From Thermomicrobiales bacterium (GTDB taxonomy: Bacteria; Chloroflexota; Chloroflexia; Thermomicrobiales; UBA6265), in assembly GCA_041390825.1 (NCBI GenBank), contig JAWKPF010000010.1:1-64000 (forward strand): a stretch of 64,000 bases of DNA. Reading direction: 5' to 3'. Shown piece by piece: positions 39,455-48,808 of the stretch. The position numbers and the translations under genes were made by a program. Numbering within the stretch: position 1 is the stretch's first letter; each line of letters starts with the position of its first letter. Below the pieces are notes generated by a model. That model ran no database searches, had not been told where the DNA came from, and saw only the letters and a program-made list of their open reading frames with translations.

Positions 39455-40891
39455 TCACTCCCGATCGGCAAGCAGACGCTGCGCGATCTCCAGGGCGCGC
39501 TCTTTGTCGCCTGGAGCGAGCTCGCCATCGAGCACCAGCTCGCGCAGATGATCCTTGATTTCGGCGATCCAACGACCCGGCTTGCGGTCGAACGCGGCCA
39601 TCAATTCGTCGCCATCGAGCGGGCTCTTCCACTGATCGGCTTCGCGCTCGGCCTCCAGGCGCTCGATGTGGGACCGCAACCCGGCGATACGCTGCGCGGC
39701 GGCGTGCTGGCGAAATGCGCGGGCGGAGGTGACATCGGCCGCGGCGAGATCCAGCAGATCGTGCAGCTCGTCACCGGCATCGAGCATGAGCCGTCGCACG
39801 GCGCTATCGGTCCAGCTGCGCTCATAGGTGCCCGGGCGGCCATGAAGCTCGACGATATGGCTGACCGCGTTCACCGTGGCGCGGTCCGCGTGCAAGCCTT
39901 CGAGCACCTGTTTCGCCAGGATGGCTCCTTCGCGCTCGTGGCCGATGAAGTGAATCTCGCCATGCGCATCGTAACCGCGCGTCATCGGTTTGGCGGCGTC
40001 ATGCATCAAGGCAGACCAGCGCACCACCGGGCGTTGCGGAGCCTTGTCCACGACCTTTTTCGTGTGATCCCAGAGATCCTTTTCCCGATGAATCGAGCCG
40101 CGTTCGCCCGTCTCGAGCGAGAGCGGTTCCAGTCCGGGCATCGTCAGCGCCAGCAAGCCGGTCTGCGCCAGCGTTTCGAGCGCATGGGAGGCATAGGTGC
40201 CGGTCACGAGACGGGTGAGCTCGGCATAGACCCGTTCTTTGCTGATGCGCTCGATCTCGGGGGCCATTTCGTGCATGGCATCCAGCGTGTCGACCTCGAT
40301 CATGAAACCAAGCTGGCTGACGAAACGGGCAGCGCGCAAGAGACGCAACGGATCCTCATCGAACCGTTGAATCGGATCGCCGACTGCACGGATGATGCCC
40401 TGGTGCAGATCGGGTTGCCCCCCGAAGGGGTCGATCAGCTCACCGGTAAGCACGTCGACGGCCATGGCGTTGATGGTGAAATCGCGCCGGGCCAGGTCGC
40501 CGATCAGGTCGGCGCCAAAGTCGACCTGGGGATGGCGCGTCTGGTCAGGGTAATGCTCGGAGCGGTAGGTCGTGATTTCGACCGGAATCGGTTCGTCGTC
40601 GCTTTCGACCCGAAAGACGAACCCGATGGTGCCGAACTTCTCCCCGATATCGTAGATGGAGGACGCGCCGACGGCCGGAGCGAGGGTTTTCAGCTGTTCC
40701 GGAGTCGCGTTCGAGGTGAGATCGAGATCGTTGACCTGGAAGCCGAGCAGCGCATCCCGCACGATGCCGCCAACCAGCGAGAGCTCGTATCCGGCATCGG
40801 AAAATGCCGCGGCCAACCGTTCGACCACATGGGCATGTCGAGGCTGAAGCATGACCGCCGCGGACGGTTGACGTTGCATGGGAAGCGACAT
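39455..40891 (-). CDS. cca: tRNA nucleotidyltransferase/poly(A) polymerase with HD domain
   Basis: 478 residues. The nucleotidyltransferase head LVGGIVRDALLGFQVNDLDL holds the GG and D-x-D metal ligands at residues 41-57; RRDFTINAMA and RFDEDPLRLLRAARF follow. A C-terminal HD domain shows ALMHDAAKP and a second His pair. It adds or repairs the 3'-CCA end of tRNA, or adds poly(A). ATG at 40891 was chosen; a 54-codon upstream extension falls inside an inverted repeat and is not protein-like. Confidence 0.9.
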   Translation of the reverse strand: MSLPMQRQPSAAVMLQPRHAHVVERLAAAFSDAGYELSLVGGIVRDALLGFQVNDLDLTSNATPEQLKTLAPAVGASSIYDIGEKFGTIGFVFRVESDDEPIPVEITTYRSEHYPDQTRHPQVDFGADLIGDLARRDFTINAMAVDVLTGELIDPFGGQPDLHQGIIRAVGDPIQRFDEDPLRLLRAARFVSQLGFMIEVDTLDAMHEMAPEIERISKERVYAELTRLVTGTYASHALETLAQTGLLALTMPGLEPLSLETGERGSIHREKDLWDHTKKVVDKAPQRPVVRWSALMHDAAKPMTRGYDAHGEIHFIGHEREGAILAKQVLEGLHADRATVNAVSHIVELHGRPGTYERSWTDSAVRRLMLDAGDELHDLLDLAAADVTSARAFRQHAAAQRIAGLRSHIERLEAEREADQWKSPLDGDELMAAFDRKPGRWIAEIKDHLRELVLDGELAPGDKERALEIAQRLLADRE

Positions 40892-40979
40892 TGCAGTCGG
40901 AGCTCGGGCCAGAATCGTGAGCACCGGCAACCCTCGCCGGTAACGAGCGGCCAGTCTACCGCATCGAGGGAATGGTCCA

Positions 40980-41053
40980 GTGTCCAGGGTCCGATGTCCA
41001 GTGCAAAGCAACTGGGTCCAGGCGTCGAGCACTGGACCCTGGACTCTGGACAC
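40980..41053. repeat. Imperfect inverted repeat between cca and the binding-protein gene
   Basis: Left arm 40980-41004 and right arm 41029-41053 match as reverse complements at 21 of 25 positions; both contain GTGTCCAG and a TCCAGTGC block. The repeat lies 10 bases after the stop of the binding-protein gene and could fold as its terminator, or be a small dispersed element. Confidence 0.7.
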
Positions 41054-41063
41054 AGGACCCGAG

Positions 41064-42104
41064 TTAGGCTGCCGGCGTTGCTGTGTCTGTCACCTTCTCG
41101 GCGGTGCGGAGGGTTTCGAGGATGGTTTCCAGAAAAGCGGTGGCGCCGGCGTAGCTGACCGGAAAGTCGCGGTTCCAGAGACCGACCTGACCGGCGACAA
41201 CCGCGGGCATGACGGCATAGACCGGCTCGCCCGCCAGGTCTTCGGCGGTGAGCAATTCGCTATAGACGTCGGAGAAGATGACATCCGCCGGGTAGCGCAT
41301 CGCTTGTTCGGTGCTCAGCTCTTCCCAGAACTCGGTCGCCATCTCGGAATCGGCATTGATGAAATTCAGGCCGAGGGTGGTGAGCCATTGCAACTCGGAG
41401 ACGTCCTTTGGTCCGCCGACATAGATGAGATCGGCGCCGAAGTTGGCGAAGAGATTCGCCACGTCGGATTTCTCGGCGGCAACCTGCTGGAATTCGGCGA
41501 TCTTGGCTTCGTAGGCCTCGCGCGCGGCGGTTATCTCGGGTGCGTCCAGGTCCGCGCCGAGGGAGCTACCCAACTGCACCAGACGATCGACGAGCACATC
41601 GGTCGGAGCCATATCGGTCACCACCAGCACCGGCGCGATTGCATCGATCTGCTCGAGCAGATCGGGCGGAACGCCGTTGGTTTGCGCCGGATCGGTGCGG
41701 TCGAAGGTCTGGGTGAGGACGATATCCGGATCGAGCGTGAGGAGCATTTCCGGCTCGATGTTGCCATCGGCATTGCCGACGTTGACGACCTGGTCGGCTG
41801 GGATATTGCCCCAGGCGATATGGTTGCCGTCGGGGTAGTTCGAGACGGTCCAGTCGAACACGCCGACCGGATGAATCCCGAGATCCCAAAGCGCGGCGGC
41901 CGTGACGATGTTCGCGACGATGCGCACCGGGGCTTCCGGGAGGGTCACGGTCGTGCCAAGGACGTCGGTATAGGCCCATTCGCCGGCGGCTGGGGACGCG
42001 TCCTGAGCGCCGGATCGTGGCGTCAGCACCGCGGCGGCAGCCAGGGCACTCATGCCGCCCAGCATGGCACGGCGAGAAACGGTCGAATCGATACGCAGGG
42101 TCAC
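41064..42104 (-). CDS. Periplasmic-type binding protein of a metal/siderophore/cobalamin ABC transporter
   Basis: 346 residues of the class III (FecB/BtuF) fold, recognised from VTDVLGTTV-like start (YTDVLGTTVTLPEAPVRIV), LDPDIVLTQTFDRTDPAQT, and the long connecting helix. The N-terminus VSRRAMLGGMSALAAAAV is a twin-arginine or lipoprotein-like export signal. It captures an iron chelate, corrinoid or similar ligand. It is divergent from an ATPase/permease pair of another ABC subfamily; no iron-type permease is near, so its partner may be that pair or elsewhere. Confidence 0.85.
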   Translation of the reverse strand: MTLRIDSTVSRRAMLGGMSALAAAAVLTPRSGAQDASPAAGEWAYTDVLGTTVTLPEAPVRIVANIVTAAALWDLGIHPVGVFDWTVSNYPDGNHIAWGNIPADQVVNVGNADGNIEPEMLLTLDPDIVLTQTFDRTDPAQTNGVPPDLLEQIDAIAPVLVVTDMAPTDVLVDRLVQLGSSLGADLDAPEITAAREAYEAKIAEFQQVAAEKSDVANLFANFGADLIYVGGPKDVSELQWLTTLGLNFINADSEMATEFWEELSTEQAMRYPADVIFSDVYSELLTAEDLAGEPVYAVMPAVVAGQVGLWNRDFPVSYAGATAFLETILETLRTAEKVTDTATPAA

Positions 42105-42157
42105 GAACTGTCCTTTCGAGCTCTACCGGTCGCGGCGCCAAGGGCATCCGCGTAGCG

Positions 42158-42190
42158 ACAGATATCATACTAAAACAGTCGGATATCTGT
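42158..42190. promoter_or_regulatory. Perfect inverted repeat in the divergent intergenic region
   Basis: ACAGATATC (42158-42166) and GATATCTGT (42182-42190) are exact reverse complements separated by 15 bases. They lie between the ATPase gene on the plus strand and the binding-protein gene on the minus strand. The site fits a dimeric repressor operator that could control both. Confidence 0.6.
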
Positions 42191-42289
42191 GTGAGGACGT
42201 GTTCGCACGTGGAAGCGTGGGCAAATCCCGGTAAAATCGCGGTTCCGCCTCCCCAGACGGGAGGTTCTCGCACCCAGCCGGAAAGTCCT

Positions 42290-43093
42290 GTGCCCGACGC
42301 GACCAAAGATCCTGCTCGTTCCGCGCTCGAAGTCGTCGATCTCTCGGCGACCTTCGTCGAGGATCGGCGCCGCCTACAGGTGCTGCGCGATGTCTCGTTT
42401 TCCGTGCAGACCAACGAGTTCGTCGCAATCGTGGGACCTTCGGGAAGCGGCAAGACGACCTTGCTGGATATTTTGGCCGGGTTGCTGTCGCCGGACAGCG
42501 GTGAGGTCCGGTTGAACGGCAGATCGACCGACGCGGCAGGACGCCTGGGGAAAACCGCCTATATGCATCAGCGCGATCTGCTGCTCCCCTGGCGCACCGC
42601 GTTGCAGAACGCCGCGCTCGGGTTGGAAGTCCGGGGGATCGAAGGGTCGCAGGCACGGCAGATTGCGATGGAGAGCTTTCCCGCGTTTGGATTGCAGGGT
42701 TTCGAGGAGCGCTATCCGGCGCAACTCTCGGGAGGGATGCGGCAACGGGTGGCGTTTCTGCGCACCATGCTGCCTGGAGTGTCTCCCCTGCTCCTGGACG
42801 AACCGTTCGGGGCGCTCGATGCCATGACCCGCGCGACGAGCCAGGCATGGCTCCAATCGCTGCTGGCCGAGCATCCCCGCACGGTGGTGCTGGTGACACA
42901 CGATATCGAAGAAGCGATCGTTCTCGCGGACCGCATCCTGGTGCTCTCCGAACGGCCGGGGACCGTTCGATATGTCGAGACCATCGATACCCCACGGCCG
43001 CGGCCGCGCGCCTTCCTCACCTCGCCGGAATTCAACGAGATGCGGATCCGGTTGCTCGGCGAGCTGGGGTTGATCGACGAGCAGTCCGCCTGA
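42290..43093 (+). CDS. ABC transporter ATP-binding protein (NitT/TauT type)
   Basis: 267 residues. Walker A GPSGSGKTT, Q-loop YMHQRDLLLPWRT (the MxQxxxLLPW pattern of the nitrate/sulfonate/thiamine-precursor subfamily), signature LSGGMRQR, and Walker B LLLDEPFGALD. GTG at 42290 follows GGAAAG; an upstream extension overlaps the opposite binding-protein gene. Its stop shares bases with the permease ATG. Confidence 0.9.
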   Translation: MPDATKDPARSALEVVDLSATFVEDRRRLQVLRDVSFSVQTNEFVAIVGPSGSGKTTLLDILAGLLSPDSGEVRLNGRSTDAAGRLGKTAYMHQRDLLLPWRTALQNAALGLEVRGIEGSQARQIAMESFPAFGLQGFEERYPAQLSGGMRQRVAFLRTMLPGVSPLLLDEPFGALDAMTRATSQAWLQSLLAEHPRTVVLVTHDIEEAIVLADRILVLSERPGTVRYVETIDTPRPRPRAFLTSPEFNEMRIRLLGELGLIDEQSA

Positions 43094-43887
43094 TGAACGA
43101 GGAAACGCCCGTCCAGGGTGAATCGTGGATGAGCCGGGTCGGCCGCTGGTTGTTGCCGTTGGGTCTGATCGGGCTCCTGCTGCTGGCGTGGGAGTTCTGG
43201 GTCCGCTGGCGCGACACGCCGCAGTGGTATCTGCCAGCCCCAAGCGCGGTGTGGCATGCGCTCGTCGATAACTGGCAATCGATCCGTAGCGATGCCTGGG
43301 TGACGTTGCAAGAGGTGCTGGTCGGATTTGGCGTTGCCGTGCTGGTCGCCATTCCGGTGGCAGTGGCGATCGAGCGGGTGACGGTGCTCGAGCGGGCGCT
43401 CTACCCCCTCGTCGTGGCGACCCAGGCGATTCCGCTGGTGGCGCTGGCGCCGTTGCTGTTGATCTGGTTCGGACACGGGATCATGCCGAAAGTGGTGATG
43501 GTGGCGCTGATCTCGTTTTTCCCGATTGTGGTGAGTTTGGTGGACGGCCTGCGTTCCGCCGACCGGGAAACACTCGATCTGCTGCGCACGATGGGAGCGA
43601 ACGGTTGGCAGCAATTCCGGTTGGTGGAAGCGCCTTCGGCACTGCCGGCGTTCTTCTCCGGAGCGAAGATCGGTATGGCGGTGGCGGTGATCGGCGCGGT
43701 TATCGGGGAATCGGCCGGATCGAGCGCCGGGTTGGGTCATGCCATTTCGCTCTACAGCGCATCGCTCAAGACGGATCTGGTCTTTGCCTGTGTGTTGGTT
43801 CTGGCGCTCATGGCCATCGGGTTGTTTGGGGCGATTGCGGTGCTCGAACGGGTGGCGATGCCGTGGCGCAAATGGGTGGTGGAGTAG
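43093..43887 (+). CDS. ABC transporter permease (NitT/TauT type)
   Basis: 264 residues with six membrane segments and the binding-protein-dependent permease domain: a first helix LPLGLIGLLLLAWEFWV, YLPAPSAVWHAL, and the coupling loop TMGANGWQQFRLVEAPSALP. Nitrate, sulfonate, hydroxymethylpyrimidine and riboflavin importers share this build. It overlaps the ATPase stop (TGATG) and, at its 3' end, overlaps the convergent isochorismatase-like gene by 80 bases. No dedicated SBP of the NitT/TauT class is adjacent. Confidence 0.9.
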   Translation: MNEETPVQGESWMSRVGRWLLPLGLIGLLLLAWEFWVRWRDTPQWYLPAPSAVWHALVDNWQSIRSDAWVTLQEVLVGFGVAVLVAIPVAVAIERVTVLERALYPLVVATQAIPLVALAPLLLIWFGHGIMPKVVMVALISFFPIVVSLVDGLRSADRETLDLLRTMGANGWQQFRLVEAPSALPAFFSGAKIGMAVAVIGAVIGESAGSSAGLGHAISLYSASLKTDLVFACVLVLALMAIGLFGAIAVLERVAMPWRKWVVE

Positions 43888-44524
43888 CGCCGACGACGCT
43901 GGCCGCGCCGGTTCTGGCGCCAGCGGCGATCGCTTCGATGGCTTGATCGGTGGAAAGCACCCACCCGAACGCGTCGTCGATCGTCGCCAGTGTTGCTGCC
44001 TGCATCGAGCTGGCTGACAGACCGGCCGTTTCGCCTGTGGCCGTGCCGTCGCTCAGGAAGAACACGCGAAAATCGCGCGCGACTGCCTCACGGGCGGTCG
44101 TATCGCAACAAATGTTGGTGGCGATCCCTGCGACGATGACGGTATCGATCTGCTTGTTCCGCAGGATCAATTCCAGATCAGTGCCGTGGAAGGCGCCATA
44201 GCGTGGTTTCTCCACCAGCAGATCACCCGGTTCGACGACGAGGTCACGATGCCAGGCTGTTGCATGACCACCGTCGCTCAGTATCCCGGCCCGCACCGCG
44301 GCGGAGAGTTCGCCCAGGATTCCCATATTCGAACCATCAGCACGGAGCACATGCCTCGTGTGGATGACCAACACCTCAAACATCCGGCAGCTCGCCGCCA
44401 ATCGGTTCGTTCGTTCGAGGGTCGCCAGGCCATCGGGCGCGGCCAGTTGTCCCTCGACGAAGAGATTCTGAAAATCGATGGTCAGGAGCGCCGTGCGTGA
44501 CGGATCGATGACAAAGTCGGCCAT
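43808..44524 (-). CDS. Isochorismatase-family cysteine hydrolase
   Basis: 238 residues. The cysteine hydrolase triad is readable: LLTIDFQNLF (Asp), VEKPRYGAFHGTDL (Lys) and IATNICCDTTAREA (Cys). A C-terminal Ala/Pro-rich tail of about 35 residues is unusual and coincides with the overlap with the permease gene. Substrate could be isochorismate, nicotinamide, carbamoyl or a related amide. Confidence 0.88.
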   Translation of the reverse strand: MADFVIDPSRTALLTIDFQNLFVEGQLAAPDGLATLERTNRLAASCRMFEVLVIHTRHVLRADGSNMGILGELSAAVRAGILSDGGHATAWHRDLVVEPGDLLVEKPRYGAFHGTDLELILRNKQIDTVIVAGIATNICCDTTAREAVARDFRVFFLSDGTATGETAGLSASSMQAATLATIDDAFGWVLSTDQAIEAIAAGARTGAASVVGATPPPICATASPPVRAPQSPQTTRWP

Positions 44525-44547
44525 GGGACGCCTCCGGGATACGAGAA

Positions 44548-44584
44548 CCGGCGCGGAGACCGGTGCAAGACCGATCTCCGCCGT
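44548..44584 (-). terminator. Imperfect hairpin after the secreted hypothetical gene
   Basis: Core arms GCGGAGA (44553-44559) and TCTCCGC (44575-44581), extended with CCGGT and ACCG pairing around a GCAAG loop. It sits 14 bases after the stop of the secreted hypothetical and before the hydrolase gene. Confidence 0.45.
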
Positions 44585-44597
44585 TCAAGTGGTGTGA

Positions 44598-45143
44598 CTA
44601 CGCGGCCGGCGTGGCCTCGGTTGCGGGCGTCCAGGTGGGGAAGCCCGCGAGCGGCGAACCAACCGCATCAGCTGACTCGATTGGAAGTCGCGTCGCATGC
44701 GCGGTTGCCATGCCAGAGGCCACGACAGAGCCGTCCGGCGCGACGATGGTGAAGGTGCAGTCGCAGGACCACGCGTTGCCGGTCTCATCGACCACATGGA
44801 GTCCGCGAAGTACGGCGTAGCCGCCTCCATCGGCGGCAAACACACCAGCCATCGTCACCGATCCAGTCGAGCCATCGGTTGCTTCCCAGGCGCCGGAAAC
44901 CCAACGGGTGGCGCCCAAACCGAAGACCGAACCGTCCGAGGTGAAAATGCCGACCTCCGGGAGATCTGTGTCGGTGGCAATGTCGGTATCGACCATCCAG
45001 GTTCCGATCAGGGGATGGCCCTCGAGTGAAGCGGGCGTTGCATCCTGAGCGGAGGTCTGGAGATCGCGCATCCCGCTGATGGCGATGCCTCCAACGATCA
45101 CAACGACCGCGATGATTGCCGCGAGCTTCCGTACACTGAGCAT
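44598..45143 (-). CDS. Secreted or membrane-anchored protein of unknown function
   Basis: 181 residues. A hydrophobic N-terminal segment (LAAIIAVVVIVGGIAI) serves as a signal anchor; after a Ser/Ala-rich stretch the mature part is beta-rich (LIGTWMVDTDIAT, FTSDGSVFGLGATRWV, CDCTFTIVAPDGSVV). The pattern of GTW...DG resembles small secreted beta-barrel domains, but I recognise no named family. ATG at 45143 chosen because the hydrophobic stretch starts there. Confidence 0.7.
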   Translation of the reverse strand: MLSVRKLAAIIAVVVIVGGIAISGMRDLQTSAQDATPASLEGHPLIGTWMVDTDIATDTDLPEVGIFTSDGSVFGLGATRWVSGAWEATDGSTGSVTMAGVFAADGGGYAVLRGLHVVDETGNAWSCDCTFTIVAPDGSVVASGMATAHATRLPIESADAVGSPLAGFPTWTPATEATPAA

Positions 45144-45389
45144 TCCATTCCTCGCTTCCTGTAATCGCTTCGCGCTGCCAACGGCCGCCCAATGCGGTGC
45201 GCTGGGTCCACTTCGAATGGACGTAATCACGCTACGACGAGAAACGGCGCTTTTCCTCCGGAGAACATACGTGGTTTCAAGGCATCTCGGAACGGGGAGG
45301 GGTCCTGCGGAGTGTCCGCGCCTCGTCGCTCGCATGGATGCAACCGCATAGGACTCGGGACCAACGCCGTCGGCCGTGAACCGCCTGGA

Positions 45390-47774
45390 CTATGCGCCCG
45401 GACCAACCAACAATCCGAGCGCACGCGCCCGGGCGACGGCTGCACGTCGATTGGGCGCGTCCAGCTTGGCAAGAATGTGGGCAACATGACCGCTCACGGT
45501 GCGCCGGCTGAGGGAGAGAAGCTCGGCGATCTCCTGATCGGTCTGCATTGCGGCCATTAGTTGAAGGATTTCCCGCTCTCTGGCTGTCAACTCACCAGTG
45601 GCCGCCGGCCGGCGCTGGACGACACGAGGAACCGAGACGGCCGACGCTTGTTCGACGGCTGCAGCGAGTGTCATCGACTGACCGGACTGGATGTATTCAG
45701 ATGCAATCTCTTCGCCGAGATGAATAGTCGCTACCCGCTGCGCCCGGTCGCGGCTGAGACGTGCAGCCGACAGGAGAGGCGCCCCGTGTTCCCGGGCCAG
45801 CGCATCGAGAAATCCGACCAGGCTGGCTGCTGTTCGTGGTTGTCCGTGCATTGCGGCCAGATCGGCCAGGCCGCCAAGCGCCAGCGTGATGAGCCAGCGC
45901 TCTCCGGCATCGAACCAGAGAAGCAGGGCCTCGTGGAAAGCAGCGGCGGCGTTTCGATCGTGCCCTCTGGCGCGGGAAATTTCCGCCAATCGGCTGAGCG
46001 CGGTCGCGATGCCACTGGGATATCCAGCCGCGCGAAACAACTCCGCTGCATCTTCCGCGCATTGGACGGCCAGTGGAAGATCGCCTTGTCCCAACGCAAC
46101 ACGGCTGAGCAAGGTACCGGCCCACGCCTCTTCAACTGACGCACCCAGCGCGTGCCATTCGTCGCGCACGCGCACAAGGTGAACGCGAGCGTCCTCCCAG
46201 TGGTCCTGAATTTCCTCGATCATGCCGAGCACGTGCCGTGCATTGGCGATCACCTCAAGGTCACCAAAGCGTTCGGCAATGGCAAGACCTCTATTGGCCA
46301 TGACGGCTGCTTCGTCATACGCGCCTTCTGCCCACAAAATGAGGGCAAGTCCGGTGAGGGCGCGTGCTCGGTGAACCGTCGCCGCGTCTTCGCTCATTGC
46401 GATCGCACGTTCGAGCCAGCGCCGCGCTTCCTGAAAATGGGTGCGCGCGTGCCAATACACTGCCAGAGCGCCAGTCATGCGCAAGAGGCGGAGGTCATCT
46501 CCGTGCCGTTCGAACCAGTCGAGCGCGGACCGTACGTTTGGGAGCTCGATCTCCAGGCGTTGAATCCGCGAATCGACACGCTCGAGCGGATCGATGCGGT
46601 TCGGATGAAGGTCTTCGACGAGATCGAGAAAGTGCTCAGCGTGCGCTGCCTCGATGACAGCTGCTTCGTTCGATGCGGTGAGCTGCTCGATTCCAAATGC
46701 CCGAATCGACTCGAGCATTGCAAATCGAGGAGTCGAACTGAATTCTGTTTGATAGAGCAAGCCTTGATCGACCAACTCGGTCAGGGCCGGCATGGGGTCA
46801 CACGTTGAGCCATCAACCCGCTCGCAGAGCCGTTGGATCGCTGGGGGAGCGCATGCACCCGCAAAAACCGACAAGCGCCGGAACAGCCCTTGTTCGGGTG
46901 GGCGCAACAGATCGTAGGACCATGCGATCGTGTCGCGCATGGTGCGTTGCCGATCGGGAAGATCCCGCGGACCATCGCCCAACCAATCGAGCCGATTTGG
47001 TATCTCGGCCAGCAGCATTTCCGGCGAGCGCGTTCTGCAACGGGCCGCTGCCAGCTCGATCGCCAACGGAAGGTTGTCCAGCCGATCGCAGACCTCGGAG
47101 ATGTCGCGCCGTTGCGCGTCGTCGATCTCGATCTCGAAGTTGGGGCGCACAGCCTGGGCGCGTTCGATGAACAGACTCGATGCTGCCGGAGGCGAAAGCG
47201 GATTCACCGGGAAAACGCGCTCCGCGCGAATACGCAGTGGAGCGCGGCTGGTGGCAAGCACGTGCAGTCCGCCACACCGAACGAGCAGATCTGCCACGAT
47301 GCCGGCACACGCTTCGATCAAATGCTCGCAATTGTTCAAGACCAGGAGACATGTTCGGTTACGAAGGGCCTGGGCAATCGTTTCGCTCGCTGGTCGCCCA
47401 TGCGGCAGCGTGATCCCAAAGGACATCGCGACGGATGGCTCGATCAGCACGGGATCGCGAATGGCTTCCAGGTCGACCCAGTGAACGTCGTCGGAAAAGG
47501 ACCGGAGCGCATCTCCCGCTCCCGCGATGGCCAGGCGCGTCTTGCCAACACCACCGGGCCCGGTAAGCGTGATCAGTGGCGAGCGCTCCTGGCAAATCGC
47601 TCGCCGTATCCATGCCCGTTCCTGCTCCCGGCCGATCAGCATGGTGCGAGGAACGGGGAAACTCGACATCCCCTGCCAGCCGGAATCGCTTCCCCCGGTG
47701 GGACTACCGGTTGCACGGTCTCTGTGCGAGCTCCGCCCGTTCGTTGTTAGCGCACCGTGTTCGTGTCCCGCCAT
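45390..47774 (-). CDS. NB-ARC ATPase LuxR-family transcriptional regulator
   Basis: 794 residues. Walker A TGPGGVGKTRLA begins at 71; VLNNCEHLIEACAGI and LATSRAPLRIRAERVF follow; RLDNLPLAIELAAARCR is the GLPL-type sensor of STAND ATPases. A TPR-like helical region precedes the C-terminal LuxR domain (LTAREREILQLMAAMQTDQE, LSRRTVSGHVAHILAKLD). It is the intact counterpart of the frame-broken regulator at 20.4-22.8 kb (same build, similar length). Confidence 0.92.
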   Translation of the reverse strand: MAGHEHGALTTNGRSSHRDRATGSPTGGSDSGWQGMSSFPVPRTMLIGREQERAWIRRAICQERSPLITLTGPGGVGKTRLAIAGAGDALRSFSDDVHWVDLEAIRDPVLIEPSVAMSFGITLPHGRPASETIAQALRNRTCLLVLNNCEHLIEACAGIVADLLVRCGGLHVLATSRAPLRIRAERVFPVNPLSPPAASSLFIERAQAVRPNFEIEIDDAQRRDISEVCDRLDNLPLAIELAAARCRTRSPEMLLAEIPNRLDWLGDGPRDLPDRQRTMRDTIAWSYDLLRPPEQGLFRRLSVFAGACAPPAIQRLCERVDGSTCDPMPALTELVDQGLLYQTEFSSTPRFAMLESIRAFGIEQLTASNEAAVIEAAHAEHFLDLVEDLHPNRIDPLERVDSRIQRLEIELPNVRSALDWFERHGDDLRLLRMTGALAVYWHARTHFQEARRWLERAIAMSEDAATVHRARALTGLALILWAEGAYDEAAVMANRGLAIAERFGDLEVIANARHVLGMIEEIQDHWEDARVHLVRVRDEWHALGASVEEAWAGTLLSRVALGQGDLPLAVQCAEDAAELFRAAGYPSGIATALSRLAEISRARGHDRNAAAAFHEALLLWFDAGERWLITLALGGLADLAAMHGQPRTAASLVGFLDALAREHGAPLLSAARLSRDRAQRVATIHLGEEIASEYIQSGQSMTLAAAVEQASAVSVPRVVQRRPAATGELTAREREILQLMAAMQTDQEIAELLSLSRRTVSGHVAHILAKLDAPNRRAAVARARALGLLVGPGA

Positions 47775-47860
47775 GTTCCGGCCATGAAGGAGTCTCTTCG
47801 GCAGATCGGACCGTAGAGTGCCTGGAATCAGAGTAACGAATATTGCGCGTTGCGTCTCTC

Positions 47861-48808
47861 TCAGCGGTTGGAGATCCGGCCGGCGACAATCCGCTCGAAG
47901 GCGTTGATCTGCGATGTGTCGAGTGGAATAGAGCTGAAACCCCCGACGCCCTCTCCCGACTTGGGAAAGAGATTGTCGAGCGGAGGCCAGTAGAAGATCA
48001 CTTCCTCGATACCTATTTCCTGGTATGCGCCAACGTACTCATCGAATGCGTCCAGCGAGGCGAGCGGATCGTCGAGGGTCCGATAGACCAATACGCTGCG
48101 CGTGATACTCCGGGGATCGCGTCCCTCTTCCTCACAGATTGCGTCCAGACGGTCACTGAGCCGCTTCGTGCTGGCAACTGCTTCTGCAAGGGAGATGCGC
48201 GCCGATGGATCCCGGGCGGCCGGATATGCCTGCCCGCCGAGCGTGTTCCATCCGTCGGCGTGGCGAGCAGCAGTCCGGAGTCCGCGTTCGCCATGGGCGG
48301 CAACGATCAAGGGCGGTCGACTGGATCGAACCGGCTGTCCTGCCTGGGCGTCCCGCACGGTGTAGTAGCGGCCCGAGAAACTGACCTGCTCGCCCCGCAG
48401 GAGTGGGGAAAGAATCGCCGCATACTCTTCCAGCCGTTCTGCGCGTTCCCGCGGATCCCAGTCGTCGTAACCGAGTGCCCCATAGTTGTTCGAATAGCCA
48501 CCGGCGCCCAGACCGATCGCGATGCGCCCTCCGCTGATATGGTCGACTGTATGGACCTGGACAGCCAATACCGCCGGGAACCGGAACGGGGGCACGGTTA
48601 CCATGGTCCCGAGCCGAATGCGCCTGGTCTCGACCGCCAGCGCGCCGAGCAGCGTCCACGCTTCGTAATCCACATAGGCTGGCGTGAGCACGTCGTCGTC
48701 GACCCAGGCGCTGTCGAACCCCATGCTCTCGAATTGGCGAATGCGCTGAACGAGTTCCCGATACGGGCTCCGGCAAAAGTTCATGACCCCGAAACGCATC
48801 TGGCCCAT
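47861..48808 (-). CDS. LLM-class flavin-dependent (F420-type) oxidoreductase, copy 1
   Basis: 315 residues, a luciferase-like TIM barrel. MGQMRFGVMNFC starts the core; GFDSAWVDDDVLTP, RIRLGTMVTVPPFR, DHISGGRIAIGLGAGGYS and DGWNTLGGQAYP are family blocks. It may use F420 or FMN; substrate unknown. ATG at 48808 preferred over a 23-codon upstream extension lacking protein character. A paralogue with the same motifs lies at 49934-50884, on the far side of a repeat array. Confidence 0.9.
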   Translation of the reverse strand: MGQMRFGVMNFCRSPYRELVQRIRQFESMGFDSAWVDDDVLTPAYVDYEAWTLLGALAVETRRIRLGTMVTVPPFRFPAVLAVQVHTVDHISGGRIAIGLGAGGYSNNYGALGYDDWDPRERAERLEEYAAILSPLLRGEQVSFSGRYYTVRDAQAGQPVRSSRPPLIVAAHGERGLRTAARHADGWNTLGGQAYPAARDPSARISLAEAVASTKRLSDRLDAICEEEGRDPRSITRSVLVYRTLDDPLASLDAFDEYVGAYQEIGIEEVIFYWPPLDNLFPKSGEGVGGFSSIPLDTSQINAFERIVAGRISNR

